A DNA stretch of 64,000 nucleotides from Chloroflexi bacterium HGW-Chloroflexi-6. GTDB taxonomy: Bacteria > Chloroflexota > Anaerolineae > Anaerolineales > Villigracilaceae. The DNA is taken from positions 1 through 64,000 of the forward strand of contig PHBU01000005.1 of the NCBI GenBank assembly GCA_002840685.1. Reading direction: 5' to 3'. This document shows, piece after piece, positions 25,945 to 34,709 of this stretch. The position numbers were made by a program, and so were the translations under genes. How positions within the stretch are numbered: the stretch's first letter is position 1; every line of letters begins with the position of its first letter. The notes under the pieces are model-generated. The model was not told the DNA's origin, did no database searches, and saw nothing but the letters and a program-made list of their open reading frames with translations.

Positions 25945-26031
25945 TGTCATTGCGAGGAGCGTTCTGTGCAACGTGGCAATCTCCTCGGGTCAGGAGACCG
26001 CCACGCGCCAAAAACTGCGCTCGCGGTGACA
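25945..26031. repeat. Interspersed intergenic repeat (TGTCATTGCGAG ... CTCGCGGTGACA)
   Basis: The ends TGTCATTGCGAG and CTCGCGGTGACA form a 10-of-12 inverted repeat around a GC-rich middle containing GCAACGTGGCAATCTCCTC. Repeats beginning TGTCATTGCGAGGAGCG are common in environmental bacterial genomes. It occupies the gap between the ATPase stop codon and the permease start. Confidence 0.7.
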
Positions 26032-26032
26032 T

Positions 26033-26977
26033 TTAATCCCTTAAGGCTCTACCCGTAAGATGTAAAAAGACCGCTTCCAGGTTCGGTTCGCGGATGTCGA
26101 GCGAGCGGATTTTGATGCCGCGCTCGCTGGCCTTGGCGACGACAGATGCCAAAATGTCTTCAGTTTTGGGGGTGATGAGCGAGACCTCGTGTTCGCTGGC
26201 GATGGCCTCGCGCACGCCGGGCAGGCTTTCCATGGCCTTGGCGAGCGCTTCGGGGTCGTCGTTTTCGCCAAGGTGCAGGATGAGCGTATCGGTCTGGCCC
26301 ACCTGACGGGTCAGCTCGTCCTGGGTGCCGAGCGCGATCAGCTCGCCGTGATCGATAATCCCGACCCGGTCAGAGAGCTCGGCGGCTTCTTCCATATAAT
26401 GGGTGGTGTAGAGCACGGTCATGCCCTGTTTGTTCAGGTCGAGCACCGTGTCGAGGATGGCACGCCGGCTTTGCGGGTCGATGCCGACGGTCGGTTCATC
26501 CATGAAGAGCAGGCGCGGTTTGTGCAGCAGCCCGACGCCGATGTTGACGCGCCGTTTCATGCCGCCCGAGTAAGTTTTGACCCGGTTTTTGGCTTTGTCG
26601 GTCAGACCGATCTGCTCGAGGACTTCATCAACGCGGCTGTGCAGGGCTTTGCCATCCAGGCCGTACATCTGCCCCCAAAAGATCAGATTTTCGCGGGCGG
26701 TCAGGTCTTCGTAGAGCGCCAGATCCTGCGGCACCACACCGATCACCTGCCGGACGGCCATCGGGTCTTTCCTGATCGAGTGCCCGCCAATCGTGGCATC
26801 GCCCTCGCTCGGGTCGTAGAGCGTCGAAAGCATCGAGATGGTGGTTGTCTTGCCCGCGCCGTTCGGCCCGAGCAGGCTGAAGATCTCGCCTTCTTTGATA
26901 TCAAAAGTAATGCCTTTGACGGCCGTAAAATCGCCGTATTTTTTGACCAGGTTTTTAACTTCAAGAATGGATGGCAT
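26033..26977 (-). CDS. ABC exporter ATPase (DrrA/CcmA-like)
   Basis: The 314-residue ATPase has Walker A GPNGAGKTTT, Q-loop GVVPQDLALYEDLT, signature YSGGMKRRVNIG, Walker B LLFMDEPTVGIDP and H-loop LYTTHYMEEAAEL, followed by a DrrA-type C-terminal extension ending LEAVFLHLTGRALRD. I chose the ATG at 26977 since AGGAGG lies four bases upstream; open frame further upstream is not protein-like. First gene of the operon with the permeases at 24660 and 23383. Confidence 0.95.
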   Translation of the reverse strand: MPSILEVKNLVKKYGDFTAVKGITFDIKEGEIFSLLGPNGAGKTTTISMLSTLYDPSEGDATIGGHSIRKDPMAVRQVIGVVPQDLALYEDLTARENLIFWGQMYGLDGKALHSRVDEVLEQIGLTDKAKNRVKTYSGGMKRRVNIGVGLLHKPRLLFMDEPTVGIDPQSRRAILDTVLDLNKQGMTVLYTTHYMEEAAELSDRVGIIDHGELIALGTQDELTRQVGQTDTLILHLGENDDPEALAKAMESLPGVREAIASEHEVSLITPKTEDILASVVAKASERGIKIRSLDIREPNLEAVFLHLTGRALRD

Positions 26978-27050
26978 CAGGCCTCCTGTGGGCAGGGAAA
27001 GTGTTTGAAAGTATAGCGCAATCGAAGTGAAAAGGTTGCAAAGGCAGATC

Positions 27051-27713
27051 TCAGCCCTGGCCCAGCAGGGCCGGCAGGTCAATGTGCGTGAAATCGGGAA
27101 CTGCCTGCAAGACATGCGCCTGGCCGGCAACCTCATGGGCCTCGATCGTGGTGCAAATCATGACGGCATCCATACCTGCCCGGCGGGCAGCTTCGATCCC
27201 CGTCAGGGCATCTTCAAAGACCAGGCACTGCGCAGGTTCAACGCCCAGGGTTTGGGCGGCTTTCAGGAAAATTTCAGGGTCGGGTTTGCCGTTCTGAACG
27301 TTGTGAGCGCCGATCACCGTCTCGAAATGGCGGCGCAGGTCGAGTTCATCCAATATAAAAGAAATATTCTCGGGCGGCGCTGCCGAAGCGACCGCCATCG
27401 GCAGGCCCAGGCTGTGGGCCTGTTCCAGCAGATGCAGCAGGCCGGGCAGCGGTTCGCGGCAACAGGCAAAACGCTCACGGTACAGGGCCTCCTTGCGTTC
27501 ACCCCAGTAAGCAATGTCGGAATCGCTGAGTTGGGGACCAAGCATCAGGCGCAGGATTTCATGGGTCTTCTTGCCGGTTGTAGCGCGGTTAAATTCGTCC
27601 TTGTCAATCCGGACGCCAGCTTCGGCGAGGGTATCCTGCCAGGCCTGGTTGTGAATGGGCATATTGTGGACGAGGGTGCCGTCCATGTCGAAAATCAGGG
27701 CGTTGTATTTCAT
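27051..27713 (-). CDS. HAD-IA family phosphatase (beta-phosphoglucomutase-like)
   Basis: The 220-residue hydrolase has HAD motif I as FDMDGTLVHN (nucleophile first Asp), motif II in VASAAPPENI, motif III Lys in the QNGKPDPEIFL segment and motif IV as VFEDALTGIEAARRAGM. The helical cap lies between motifs I and II. Such enzymes dephosphorylate sugar phosphates or isomerise beta-glucose 1-phosphate; cap residues do not settle which. Single gene, no operon partner. Confidence 0.92.
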   Translation of the reverse strand: MKYNALIFDMDGTLVHNMPIHNQAWQDTLAEAGVRIDKDEFNRATTGKKTHEILRLMLGPQLSDSDIAYWGERKEALYRERFACCREPLPGLLHLLEQAHSLGLPMAVASAAPPENISFILDELDLRRHFETVIGAHNVQNGKPDPEIFLKAAQTLGVEPAQCLVFEDALTGIEAARRAGMDAVMICTTIEAHEVAGQAHVLQAVPDFTHIDLPALLGQG

Positions 27714-27847
27714 GGGCTTATTTTATATCCTTGTGGCCGGTTGAGGCCAGCCAAATTCAGCGTGTTAACCCAAATTTCACATTAAAACAAAACAAGTGTT
27801 CTAAGTTTGTGATATAATTAACAAGCGTTTTTGGAACGGAGGCTGAT

Positions 27848-28819
27848 ATGGAACCACCCATTGATTGGCTTTTGGCGGGCGAACCCTGGGTTGCCTACCG
27901 CACACGGCTCGACCTGCTGGCCGAAAGCGGGCACTCTCAAGCTGTGCAGACCGCCCGCAGCGCGATGCTGGCCGACCCCCAACTTCAACAAATCATTCAT
28001 GAATTGAATACCTGGCCCTGGCCGATCCTTTCCAGCCACAAAAGCGCCGGCCAGCCGCTCCACAAGTTGACCTTTGTTGCCGACCTGGGGTTGAGGGCGA
28101 ACGACGCGGGAATCCAACCCGTGATAAACAACATTCTCGCGCGGCAGTCTGAAGAGGGGCCTTTTCAAGTGCCGATCAATATCCCGACTCATTTCGGCGG
28201 CAGCGGGGAGGACACCTGGGGCTGGGCGCTGTGCGATTCGCCCCTGCTGGTTTACGCGCTGACCCGCTTCGGCCTGGGGCAGGATGCGCGGGTCGAGAAA
28301 GCGGCCGCGGCGCTGACCGGTCTCGTCCGCGAAAACGGCTGGCCGTGCGCTGTCTCAAAAGAACTGGGAAAATTCCGCGGGCCGGGACGCAAGGACGACC
28401 CCTGTCCGTACGCCAACCTGATCATGCTCAAGCTGCTCGGGCAAGTCCCGGCCGATCGCGACGGCCCCGCCGCCCGGGCGGGAGCAGAAACCCTGCTGAC
28501 TCTCTGGGACAACAGCCAGGAGCAACACCCCTATATTTTTTACATGGGCACCGATTTCCGCAAACTAAAAGTCCCGCTGGTCTGGTATGACCTCGTCCAC
28601 GTGCTGGATGTGCTCAGCCAGTTCCCCTGGCTGAAGGGGGATGTGCGCCTGCGCGAGATGGCCGGGGTGCTCAAAGCCAAAATGGACGATGAGGGCCGTT
28701 TCACCCCCGAATCGATCTGGACCGCCTGGAAGGATTGGGAATTCGGGCAAAAGAAAGCGCCCTCGCGCTGGCTGACCTTCCTGGCCTGGAGAATTCTCCA
28801 GCGCATCGATGCCTTTTGA
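27848..28819 (+). CDS. Conserved hypothetical protein, alpha/alpha-toroid (terpenoid cyclase-like) fold
   Basis: The 323-residue soluble protein starts EPPIDWLLAGEPWVAYRTRLDLL and has repeated helical units with Trp/Leu and Gly turns (TWGWALCDSPLLVYALTRFGLG, LIMLKLLGQVPADRDGP). That layout resembles the alpha/alpha-toroids of squalene cyclases and prenyltransferases. It has the Cys-rich link KDDPCPYANLI and ends PSRWLTFLAWRILQ. I know no function. GGAGG lies six bases before the ATG, and a TATAAT box stands about 35 bases upstream. It is followed 16 bases later by the Fpg-like gene. Confidence 0.7.
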   Translation: MEPPIDWLLAGEPWVAYRTRLDLLAESGHSQAVQTARSAMLADPQLQQIIHELNTWPWPILSSHKSAGQPLHKLTFVADLGLRANDAGIQPVINNILARQSEEGPFQVPINIPTHFGGSGEDTWGWALCDSPLLVYALTRFGLGQDARVEKAAAALTGLVRENGWPCAVSKELGKFRGPGRKDDPCPYANLIMLKLLGQVPADRDGPAARAGAETLLTLWDNSQEQHPYIFYMGTDFRKLKVPLVWYDLVHVLDVLSQFPWLKGDVRLREMAGVLKAKMDDEGRFTPESIWTAWKDWEFGQKKAPSRWLTFLAWRILQRIDAF

Positions 28820-28835
28820 ACCAGGAGATAAACCG

Positions 28836-29666
28836 ATGTTTGAAATTGCTGAATACACTATTTTGGCGCGCCAGATCAACGCCACCCTGGTGGGGAAAAC
28901 CATCCGCGAGGGCAGCCTGGGCAATTCACCCCATAAATTTGTCTGGTACAACCGCACCCACGAGGAATTCGCCCAGTTGACCGCCGGGAAAGTCGTCGGG
29001 CAGGCGCGCGCCCAGGGACGCTGGCTGTCGATCCCGCTCGAGCCGGGCTACGTGCTGCTCTTCGGCGAATGCGGTGGGAAGATCCTTTTTCACCCGGCGG
29101 GCAGTCCGCTGCCGGTCAAATATCACCTGCTGATCCACTTCGAGGATGGCTCGGCGCTTTCGGCCACCACCCAGATGTGGGGCGCGATGGAACTGTACGA
29201 GGCCGGGATGGAGCAGGAACGTCAGTACATCAAAGGCATGCGTCCCACCCCGCTCGACTCGACCTTCACATTCGATTATTTCAGCGCCCTGATCGACGAA
29301 CTGCTCGAAGGTCAGAAGCGCAGCGCCAAGAGCCTGCTGACCCAGGATCAGATCATCCCCGGCCTGGGCAATTCGGTCGCGCAGGACATTCTCTTCCGCG
29401 CCCGGATCGGGCCACGGCGCGGGCTGGCAGAGTTCAGTCCCGGTCAGCGCCGCGACCTGTACAACGCGATCACGGATGTTGTCCGAGAAGTTATTGCCGG
29501 CGGCGGACGCAACGACGAAAGCGACCTGTTCGGCCAGCCAGGCGGGTATACCCGCATCATGGACAGCGGCGCAGCCGGCAAACCCTGCCCGGACTGTGGA
29601 GCAACCGTCCAAAAGATGCAATACCTGGGCGGAGCCTGCTATTTCTGTCCCAAGTGCCAGCAGTAA
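28836..29666 (+). CDS. Fpg/Nei-like DNA glycosylase family protein without the N-terminal proline
   Basis: The 276-residue protein has the Fpg fold order: N-terminal beta-sandwich, H2TH domain (TQDQIIPGLGNSVAQDILFR) and a C-terminal zinc finger (CPDCGATVQKMQ then CYFCPKC). Fpg and Nei normally start MPE(L/G)PE, with Pro2 as the nucleophile. Here the start is MFEIAEYTIL, so Phe replaces Pro2 and Ala-Glu follows. AGGAG lies seven bases before the ATG at 28836, which supports this start. It may bind lesions without classical lyase activity, or use another mechanism. Co-directional with the toroid-like gene. Confidence 0.85.
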   Translation: MFEIAEYTILARQINATLVGKTIREGSLGNSPHKFVWYNRTHEEFAQLTAGKVVGQARAQGRWLSIPLEPGYVLLFGECGGKILFHPAGSPLPVKYHLLIHFEDGSALSATTQMWGAMELYEAGMEQERQYIKGMRPTPLDSTFTFDYFSALIDELLEGQKRSAKSLLTQDQIIPGLGNSVAQDILFRARIGPRRGLAEFSPGQRRDLYNAITDVVREVIAGGGRNDESDLFGQPGGYTRIMDSGAAGKPCPDCGATVQKMQYLGGACYFCPKCQQ

Positions 29667-29690
29667 GCCCCGCATCAGGAGGTGAGTAAC

Positions 29691-29722
29691 GGGAGATGCC
29701 CTTGTGCATCTCCTATTTTATT
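29691..29722 (+). terminator. Intrinsic terminator after the Fpg-like gene
   Basis: GGAGATGC, loop CCTTGT, GCATCTCC followed by a T-rich tract, 25 bases after the stop codon. Confidence 0.8.
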
Positions 29723-29782
29723 TCGCCCTTAGCGCTGCCGAAGGGCATTTCAGTCGACCTGGCGCTTCGAGTGCGACCTGCC

Positions 29783-29905
29783 CCCTCCCGCCTCCCCCAA
29801 ATTCCCAAAAACCTGGGAGTTTAGGGGAGGGGAAACCCATTTCTCAACAAGCTTTAGCCCCTTCCCCCATTTTCCGGGTTTGAAAATGGGGGAAGGCGGG
29901 GGATA
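29783..29905. repeat. C-rich palindromic intergenic repeats
   Basis: Two neighbouring inverted repeats of the CCTCCCCCA ... GGGGGAGG type. The second, CCCTTCCCCCATTTTC ... GAAAATGGGGGAAGGCGGGG, is the same family as the copies at 58389-58467 and inside the gene at 39999-41222. The rest of the 29.7-30.08 kb gap shows no gene; a possible promoter (TATAGT near 29990) precedes the MFS gene. Confidence 0.7.
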
Positions 29906-30085
29906 GGGGTCGGTTTGGCAAGTCAAGAAAACCCATATTGAGAATTGCTGTTTCTATTCACAGGGTGTTGATTGAAAACCAAATCTGGGATATAGTGAGA
30001 CGTTTTATTGGGATCGGCAGATGCTGGTCCATTTTGAGAGCGAACAGAAAAGTCGGGGGAAACCCGCCTTTTTGGAGAAAGCATC

Positions 30086-31354
30086 ATGGCCCTTGTCTTA
30101 AAGCACCCCCTCATTCAAACCCTGCGCGAGCTGAAAGGCAATCCGCGGGTCACCGTCTGGACCGAGGTGATGTTCGGCATTCCGTATAATTTGTTCTCGC
30201 CCTTTTTCTCGGTATACATGCTGGCCCTGGGTGTGACCGACCAGCAGATCGGCACGATCGCCAGCCTGGGGCTGGTCTTGCAGGTGTTCTCGGCCCTGCT
30301 GAGCGGCGCAATCGTCGACAAGTTTGGCCGCCGGCTAACCCTGTTCATCACCGACATGCTGTGCTGGGCGATTCCCTGCCTGATCTGGGCGGTTGCCCAG
30401 GACCTGCGTTTTTTCATCGCCGCGGCGGTGATGAACAGCCTGTGGCGCATTTCGCACACCGCCTGGACCTGCCTGCTGGTCGAAGACGCCGAAGAGCGCC
30501 ACCTGGTGCACATCTGGACCTGGATCATGATCTTCGCCGTTTGTTCGGCCTTTTTCGCCCCGCTGGGCGGCTGGTTCGTTGAACGCTTCGGCCTGATCCC
30601 GGCTGTGCGCTGGATCTTTGTCTTCGGCTTCGTGATGCTGGCCGCAAAATCCCTGGTTTTGTATCTGTATTCGCACGAGACCGCCCGCGGCAAACAGCGC
30701 ATGGAAGAAACCCGCCAGCGCTCGATCCTTAGCCTGCTGGGTGAATATCGCAGCGTCTTCTTCCAGATCTGGCGCTCGCGGCCCCTGCTGGCGGCGCTCT
30801 CGCTGATGGTCATCACCAATATTTACACCACGGTCAGCGGCAGTTTTTGGGGTGTCTTATTCACCACCAAGCTCGGTTTTTCCAACTCTGAAATCTCAAC
30901 CTATGTCGCGCTGCGCTCGATCATCATGACGGTCTGTTTCTTTTTGATCGGACCGCGCCTGACCAACCCGCGCCGATTCCGGCTGCCGCTGTGGGCGGGG
31001 TTTGGGGCCTTTTTCGTCAGCCAGGCTTTGCTGGTTGTCATGGCGCCGCGCGCCATCCCGCTGCTGATCGCCAGCGTTGTGCTGGAGGGGGTCGCCTCGG
31101 CCCTGGTCAGCCCGATGACCGAATCGATCCTGGCCCTGTCGCTCGAATCGGCCGAACGCGCCCGGGTCAGCGCGATGGTTTACGTGGCATTGATCATCCT
31201 GATCTCGCCTTTCGGCTGGATCGCCGGTCAGCTTTCGGCCATCGACCGCAGCCTGCCATTCGCCCTGAATATGGCCTTGTTCGTGATCGGGGCCGGGCTG
31301 GTCTGGCTGATCGGGCGCGCAAAGCCCACCCCGCAGGCCATCCAACCCGAATAG
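30086..31354 (+). CDS. Major facilitator superfamily transporter
   Basis: The 422-residue protein has twelve predicted membrane helices. The MFS loop motif between helices 2 and 3 reads GAIVDKFGRRLTLF, and a central loop (residues about 195-230) is rich in Arg and Glu. It probably exports small compounds, though the substrate is unknown. AGGAG-like GGAGAA lies nine bases before the ATG at 30086, and a small GC-rich stem (GGGGGAAACCC) lies just before it. Single gene. Confidence 0.9.
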   Translation: MALVLKHPLIQTLRELKGNPRVTVWTEVMFGIPYNLFSPFFSVYMLALGVTDQQIGTIASLGLVLQVFSALLSGAIVDKFGRRLTLFITDMLCWAIPCLIWAVAQDLRFFIAAAVMNSLWRISHTAWTCLLVEDAEERHLVHIWTWIMIFAVCSAFFAPLGGWFVERFGLIPAVRWIFVFGFVMLAAKSLVLYLYSHETARGKQRMEETRQRSILSLLGEYRSVFFQIWRSRPLLAALSLMVITNIYTTVSGSFWGVLFTTKLGFSNSEISTYVALRSIIMTVCFFLIGPRLTNPRRFRLPLWAGFGAFFVSQALLVVMAPRAIPLLIASVVLEGVASALVSPMTESILALSLESAERARVSAMVYVALIILISPFGWIAGQLSAIDRSLPFALNMALFVIGAGLVWLIGRAKPTPQAIQPE

Positions 31355-31434
31355 CAATCGCAAAAGACGGGTTCGCAAGAACCGGGATACAAGGATTGCT
31401 CAATTTCAACGGATGAAGTCTGGTCAGGTTGTGC

Positions 31435-31446
31435 TAAAATATTAAC
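31435..31446 (+). promoter_or_regulatory. -10 box of a leaderless promoter
   Basis: TAAAAT (31435-31440), six bases, then the GTG start at 31447. No ribosome site between them. Confidence 0.5.
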
Positions 31447-31872
31447 GTGGACAAAAAATTCCCCATCCCCCGCCCTGACCGGGCAAGTTTTCTCAAACAC
31501 AAGCGTGAAACCAACCGTCAGATATTGCTGCCGGTTATCTTAAGCACGATCCTGATCGTGGCCCTGTTCGTACTGGTGGCCTATTCAACTTTCACCCCGA
31601 GCGGCGATGTCGAACGTTGGGCGGCCATCTCGACCATCTGGATCGTCATTCCTCTCATGGTTTTCCTGCTGGTCGTGCTGATGATGCTGGCCGGCATGGT
31701 TTACGGCATGCAGCGCCTGCTCAAGACCGCCCCCGATTACACCGGTCTGGCCCAGGAATATGTCTTGAAGATCACAGCCAGGATCCAGCAGTATGCCGCG
31801 GAAATTACTGACCATGTCATTCGCTTCCGAACCTGGGTCGATACCATCCAAGCCTTCTTTAAGCGTGACTGA
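31447..31872 (+). CDS. Hypothetical two-helix membrane protein
   Basis: A 141-residue protein starting at GTG 31447. A basic N terminus (DKKFPIPRPDRASFLKHKRE) is followed by two membrane helices (about 24-46 and 57-80) and an amphipathic helical tail (about 90-141) that may bind the next protein or the membrane. I do not recognise it. It ends 22 bases before the next small membrane protein, so the two are probably co-expressed. Confidence 0.7.
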   Translation: MDKKFPIPRPDRASFLKHKRETNRQILLPVILSTILIVALFVLVAYSTFTPSGDVERWAAISTIWIVIPLMVFLLVVLMMLAGMVYGMQRLLKTAPDYTGLAQEYVLKITARIQQYAAEITDHVIRFRTWVDTIQAFFKRD

Positions 31873-31894
31873 CGCTTCATCAACGGAGAACAAC

Positions 31895-32116
31895 ATGTCA
31901 AAAAACTCACAGATGGTCAAATACTCAAGCAACCCGCGCATTCTGTTGGGCGGGGCACTGATCGGGGGCATCACCGGCCTGATCGCGGCCATCCTGCTCT
32001 CGCGCCGGGCAGAAAAAAATCAGAAAGATCCCCCGCTGACCGCCGCTGAAGGCATCAAGATCGGGCTGCTGGTCTTCGGCCTGCTGCGCGCCATCACCGC
32101 CCTCGGCGACGACTAA
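31895..32116 (+). CDS. Small hypothetical membrane protein
   Basis: A 73-residue protein with Gly-rich membrane segment (ILLGGALIGGITGLIAAILL, about 16-35), a basic link (SRRAEKNQKD) and a second hydrophobic stretch (about 50-66) ending GDD. GGAG lies seven bases before the ATG at 31895, which I prefer to an earlier in-frame ATG inside the preceding gene. It resembles YtxH-like small envelope proteins in layout only. Confidence 0.75.
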   Translation: MSKNSQMVKYSSNPRILLGGALIGGITGLIAAILLSRRAEKNQKDPPLTAAEGIKIGLLVFGLLRAITALGDD

Positions 32117-32134
32117 GCCCCACACAGGAATGAC

Positions 32135-32164
32135 AAACGACCGGGATGATCTCGGTCGTTTTTG
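32135..32164 (+). terminator. Intrinsic terminator
   Basis: AACGACCG, loop GGATGATCT, CGGTCGTT followed by T's; 19 bases after the small membrane protein gene and before the radical SAM gene. Confidence 0.85.
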
Positions 32165-32196
32165 AATCACATTGAGTTGAGCAAGAACGAACTGCC

Positions 32197-33063
32197 ATGA
32201 CCACAGAAATTCTCGCCAAGACCCTGCTCTCGAGCGCCAAACAGCCTGACCCATGGTTCGGGATCAAGTACACCATGAACCTGTATCGCGGCTGCCAGCA
32301 CCAGTGCATTTACTGCGATTCGCGCAGCGAGTGTTACCAGATCGCGGATTTCGCCGAGATCCAGGTCAAGGTCAACGCGCTGGACAGGCTCTCAGACGAG
32401 ATCCGGCGCAAGAAAGTGAAGGGGACGATCGGCACGGGCTCAATGAACGACCCGTACATGCCGGTCGAAGCCGAACGCAGGCTGACGCGCGGCGCGCTCC
32501 AGATCATCAGCGCGGCAAAATTCCCGGTGCACATCATCACCAAAAGCGATCTCGTCACCCGCGACGTGGACATCCTGCAGGAGATCAGCCGGGTCTATGC
32601 CGCGGTCAGTTTCAGCATCACCAGCGCAGATGATGCCCTCAGCAAAAAGCTCGAACCGGGCGCGCCAGTCAGTTCACGGCGTTTTGCGGCGCTCAAAACC
32701 CTCAGCGAAAACGGGATCACGGCCGGGCTGACGATGATGCCGATCCTACCCTTCATCGAGGACAGCGACGAGAACATCCGCGCCCTGCTGCGAATGGCGG
32801 GCGAGGCCGGGGCAAAATATATCATCCCCGGATTCGGGCTGACCCTGCGCGACCGCCAGCGCGAATACTACTACGCGAAACTCGATCGGCTTTTCCCGGG
32901 CCTGCGCGAGCAGTACCAGCGCCGTTATGGCGAGCGCTACTCGGCCGAAAGCCCGCGCGCCGCCCGCCTCGGGCAAATTTTCAAAGAAGAATGCGCCCGC
33001 CTGGGAATCGCGACAAAAATGCCGTTCTACCGGCCGGAAAGCGAACAGTTGCAGCTGTTTTAG
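32197..33063 (+). CDS. Radical SAM protein, SPL/Rv2578c-like family
   Basis: The 288-residue enzyme has the [4Fe-4S]-SAM motif CQHQCIYC (Cys33, 37, 40) behind the N-terminal block FGIKYTMNLYRGC. Later segments match the TIM-barrel of spore photoproduct lyase relatives (TIGTGSMNDPYMPVEAERRLT, HIITKSDLVTRD, SITSADD). The SPL-type DNA-repair cysteine is not obvious, and this subfamily's reaction is unknown to me. It converges with the APH(6)-like gene and overlaps its stop by four bases. Confidence 0.88.
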   Translation: MTTEILAKTLLSSAKQPDPWFGIKYTMNLYRGCQHQCIYCDSRSECYQIADFAEIQVKVNALDRLSDEIRRKKVKGTIGTGSMNDPYMPVEAERRLTRGALQIISAAKFPVHIITKSDLVTRDVDILQEISRVYAAVSFSITSADDALSKKLEPGAPVSSRRFAALKTLSENGITAGLTMMPILPFIEDSDENIRALLRMAGEAGAKYIIPGFGLTLRDRQREYYYAKLDRLFPGLREQYQRRYGERYSAESPRAARLGQIFKEECARLGIATKMPFYRPESEQLQLF

Positions 33064-33926
33064 ATGTGAATATGGGGTTCGATGATCTCGGCCACGTCGA
33101 GATGCCACCTGACGATCTCTTCGCCGCCGCTGCCCCGCAACCACCAGCTTGCGTTCAGGCAGGCATAAGCGTAGGTGAACGCCAGTACGCGCTGCAGATC
33201 GATTTCAAGAGTGTCGGCCAGGATGGCAGCATGGGTCAACAGTCGGGTTTCATTGTGGACGATCCCGGGAATCGGCGGGTTGCACAGGCTGTTGGCGCAA
33301 TCGTAGGTGCGCTCGCCCAGCACGCCTTTCGGATCAAAAGCAAGCCAGCCGCGCGAGGATTGCCGAATGTTGCGGTGATGGATATCCCCGTGCAGTACTC
33401 GTAGCTCACGTTGGTCGGCGAGCAGCCGTTGCGTGAGGGCGGCGCTGCGCACAAAGATCGACTCGACCCCCGCCTGCCGGTCTGCCGCGGCTTTGTTGAA
33501 CAATTCCCCAAACCAACGCTCAAGCCTGATCAGTCCATCAGGCGGCGCAGCCTGAGAAACGCCATGAAGCTGGCTGATCACCTGCGCGATGATCCGCGCG
33601 GCGTCTTTGTCCTGGCCGCGCTCAACCAGCGTGATGAGTTCGTCGCCTGAGGCATATTCCATCAGCTGCGCGCTTTCATCGCAGCGCAGCAGACGCACCG
33701 CCCCACAACCATCAAAATGGCGCAATGCCAGCGCGCCGCGCTGCTCATCCACTTCTGATGAAGACAACAGCTTGAGCACAACCGTCCCGGTTTCGTGGGT
33801 GGCGGTGTAGATGTGGCTGGTCGCTGTTTGGGTGAGCAAGCGCGGGTTCGAAAGATTCCAGGCCGCTAAATAGTGGTTCAATTTTTTGTGGTTGCGCATG
33901 GTTTGCATGCCCCTAAAAGGCAACAT
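33060..33926 (-). CDS. APH(6)/hydroxyurea-type phosphotransferase family protein
   Basis: The 288-residue kinase-like protein has the catalytic loop VLHGDIHHRNIRQ and the metal-binding DPKGVLGERTYD, the pattern of the streptomycin 6-kinase family (StrB-like). The N lobe has TVVLKLLSS for ATP binding. Chromosomal members often act on unknown hydroxylated substrates, so resistance is not shown. Three in-frame ATGs (33926, 33908, 33899) precede RNHKKLNHYL, and none has a clear ribosome site. Confidence 0.85.
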   Translation of the reverse strand: MLPFRGMQTMRNHKKLNHYLAAWNLSNPRLLTQTATSHIYTATHETGTVVLKLLSSSEVDEQRGALALRHFDGCGAVRLLRCDESAQLMEYASGDELITLVERGQDKDAARIIAQVISQLHGVSQAAPPDGLIRLERWFGELFNKAAADRQAGVESIFVRSAALTQRLLADQRELRVLHGDIHHRNIRQSSRGWLAFDPKGVLGERTYDCANSLCNPPIPGIVHNETRLLTHAAILADTLEIDLQRVLAFTYAYACLNASWWLRGSGGEEIVRWHLDVAEIIEPHIHI

Positions 33927-33973
33927 TCAAGATCGAGGCAAGTCAGCGGACGGGCGCGCAGGGTTGCAATGCT

Positions 33974-34687
33974 TCACGGCGCGCGCAAGATGATGTCCAT
34001 AAAATCAAAGGCGATCTCTTCCCCGGGGGTGTAGCCTTCGATCGATAACCCAACCAGACCCTCGCTGAAATGATCATCGTCCACTTCGCTGACGGTCTGC
34101 CCGTTGATCAAAAAGGTGAAATGCTTTTGATGGGCGATAACTTCCAACTGGTTGACCCCATTCGGCTTGACCGCGGTTGTTCTGGTCCAATCCACGTTGT
34201 TCAGCCATTGGCCGTCTTTTTGCGTGGTGATCGAAAAAAGCGGCTGATCGGTGACGCGAAAATGATAGTAGTTCTGGTTATCCTGAATGCGGAAGATCAC
34301 GCCCCAACTGCTGCCAGCCCGGCTGCCCCGAATGTGTTTGCAATTGGCAATCAGGTGAAAATCAGAAACCGAATGAGCCGTTAACCAGGCGGTTGCAATA
34401 CTGGAGGCTGTTCCGACCTGCGCTTCCCAACGGTAACGCCCTTCGGTAATGGCGCGCTTGAGCGGCGCAAAATACTTGCTGCTCTCGTTCCCGACCATCC
34501 AGTCATTATGATTCGAGATAAAACCGTCATAGACAAGCGTGGACCAGCTGGCCGCGCTTGAAACCTGCCGCAGTTCTTCGGGCACGACCACCGAAGCATG
34601 GCAATACGGACAATTAAGAACCGTGGCGCTGCCTCTCGGGGTGACAGGAGCGCCGCAAGACGGGCATTGGAATAATTGAGCGGTCAT
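33974..34687 (-). CDS. Zinc-ribbon protein with concanavalin-like beta domain
   Basis: The 237-residue protein starts with a zinc ribbon (CPSCGAPVTPRG, then LNCPYCHASVVVPEE). From about residue 50 a beta-rich domain follows (VYDGFISNHNDWMVG, then WGVIFRIQDNQNYYHFRV and NQLEVIAHQKHFTFLINGQ) that resembles LamG or family-16-like jelly rolls. No enzyme motif is seen. GGAGG lies seven bases before the ATG. Zinc-ribbon starts of the same CPSCG type recur in the cassette genes at 61614 and 63950. Confidence 0.8.
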   Translation of the reverse strand: MTAQLFQCPSCGAPVTPRGSATVLNCPYCHASVVVPEELRQVSSAASWSTLVYDGFISNHNDWMVGNESSKYFAPLKRAITEGRYRWEAQVGTASSIATAWLTAHSVSDFHLIANCKHIRGSRAGSSWGVIFRIQDNQNYYHFRVTDQPLFSITTQKDGQWLNNVDWTRTTAVKPNGVNQLEVIAHQKHFTFLINGQTVSEVDDDHFSEGLVGLSIEGYTPGEEIAFDFMDIILRAP

Positions 34688-34709
34688 GGGGTTCCTCCTT
34701 CAAAAACAA

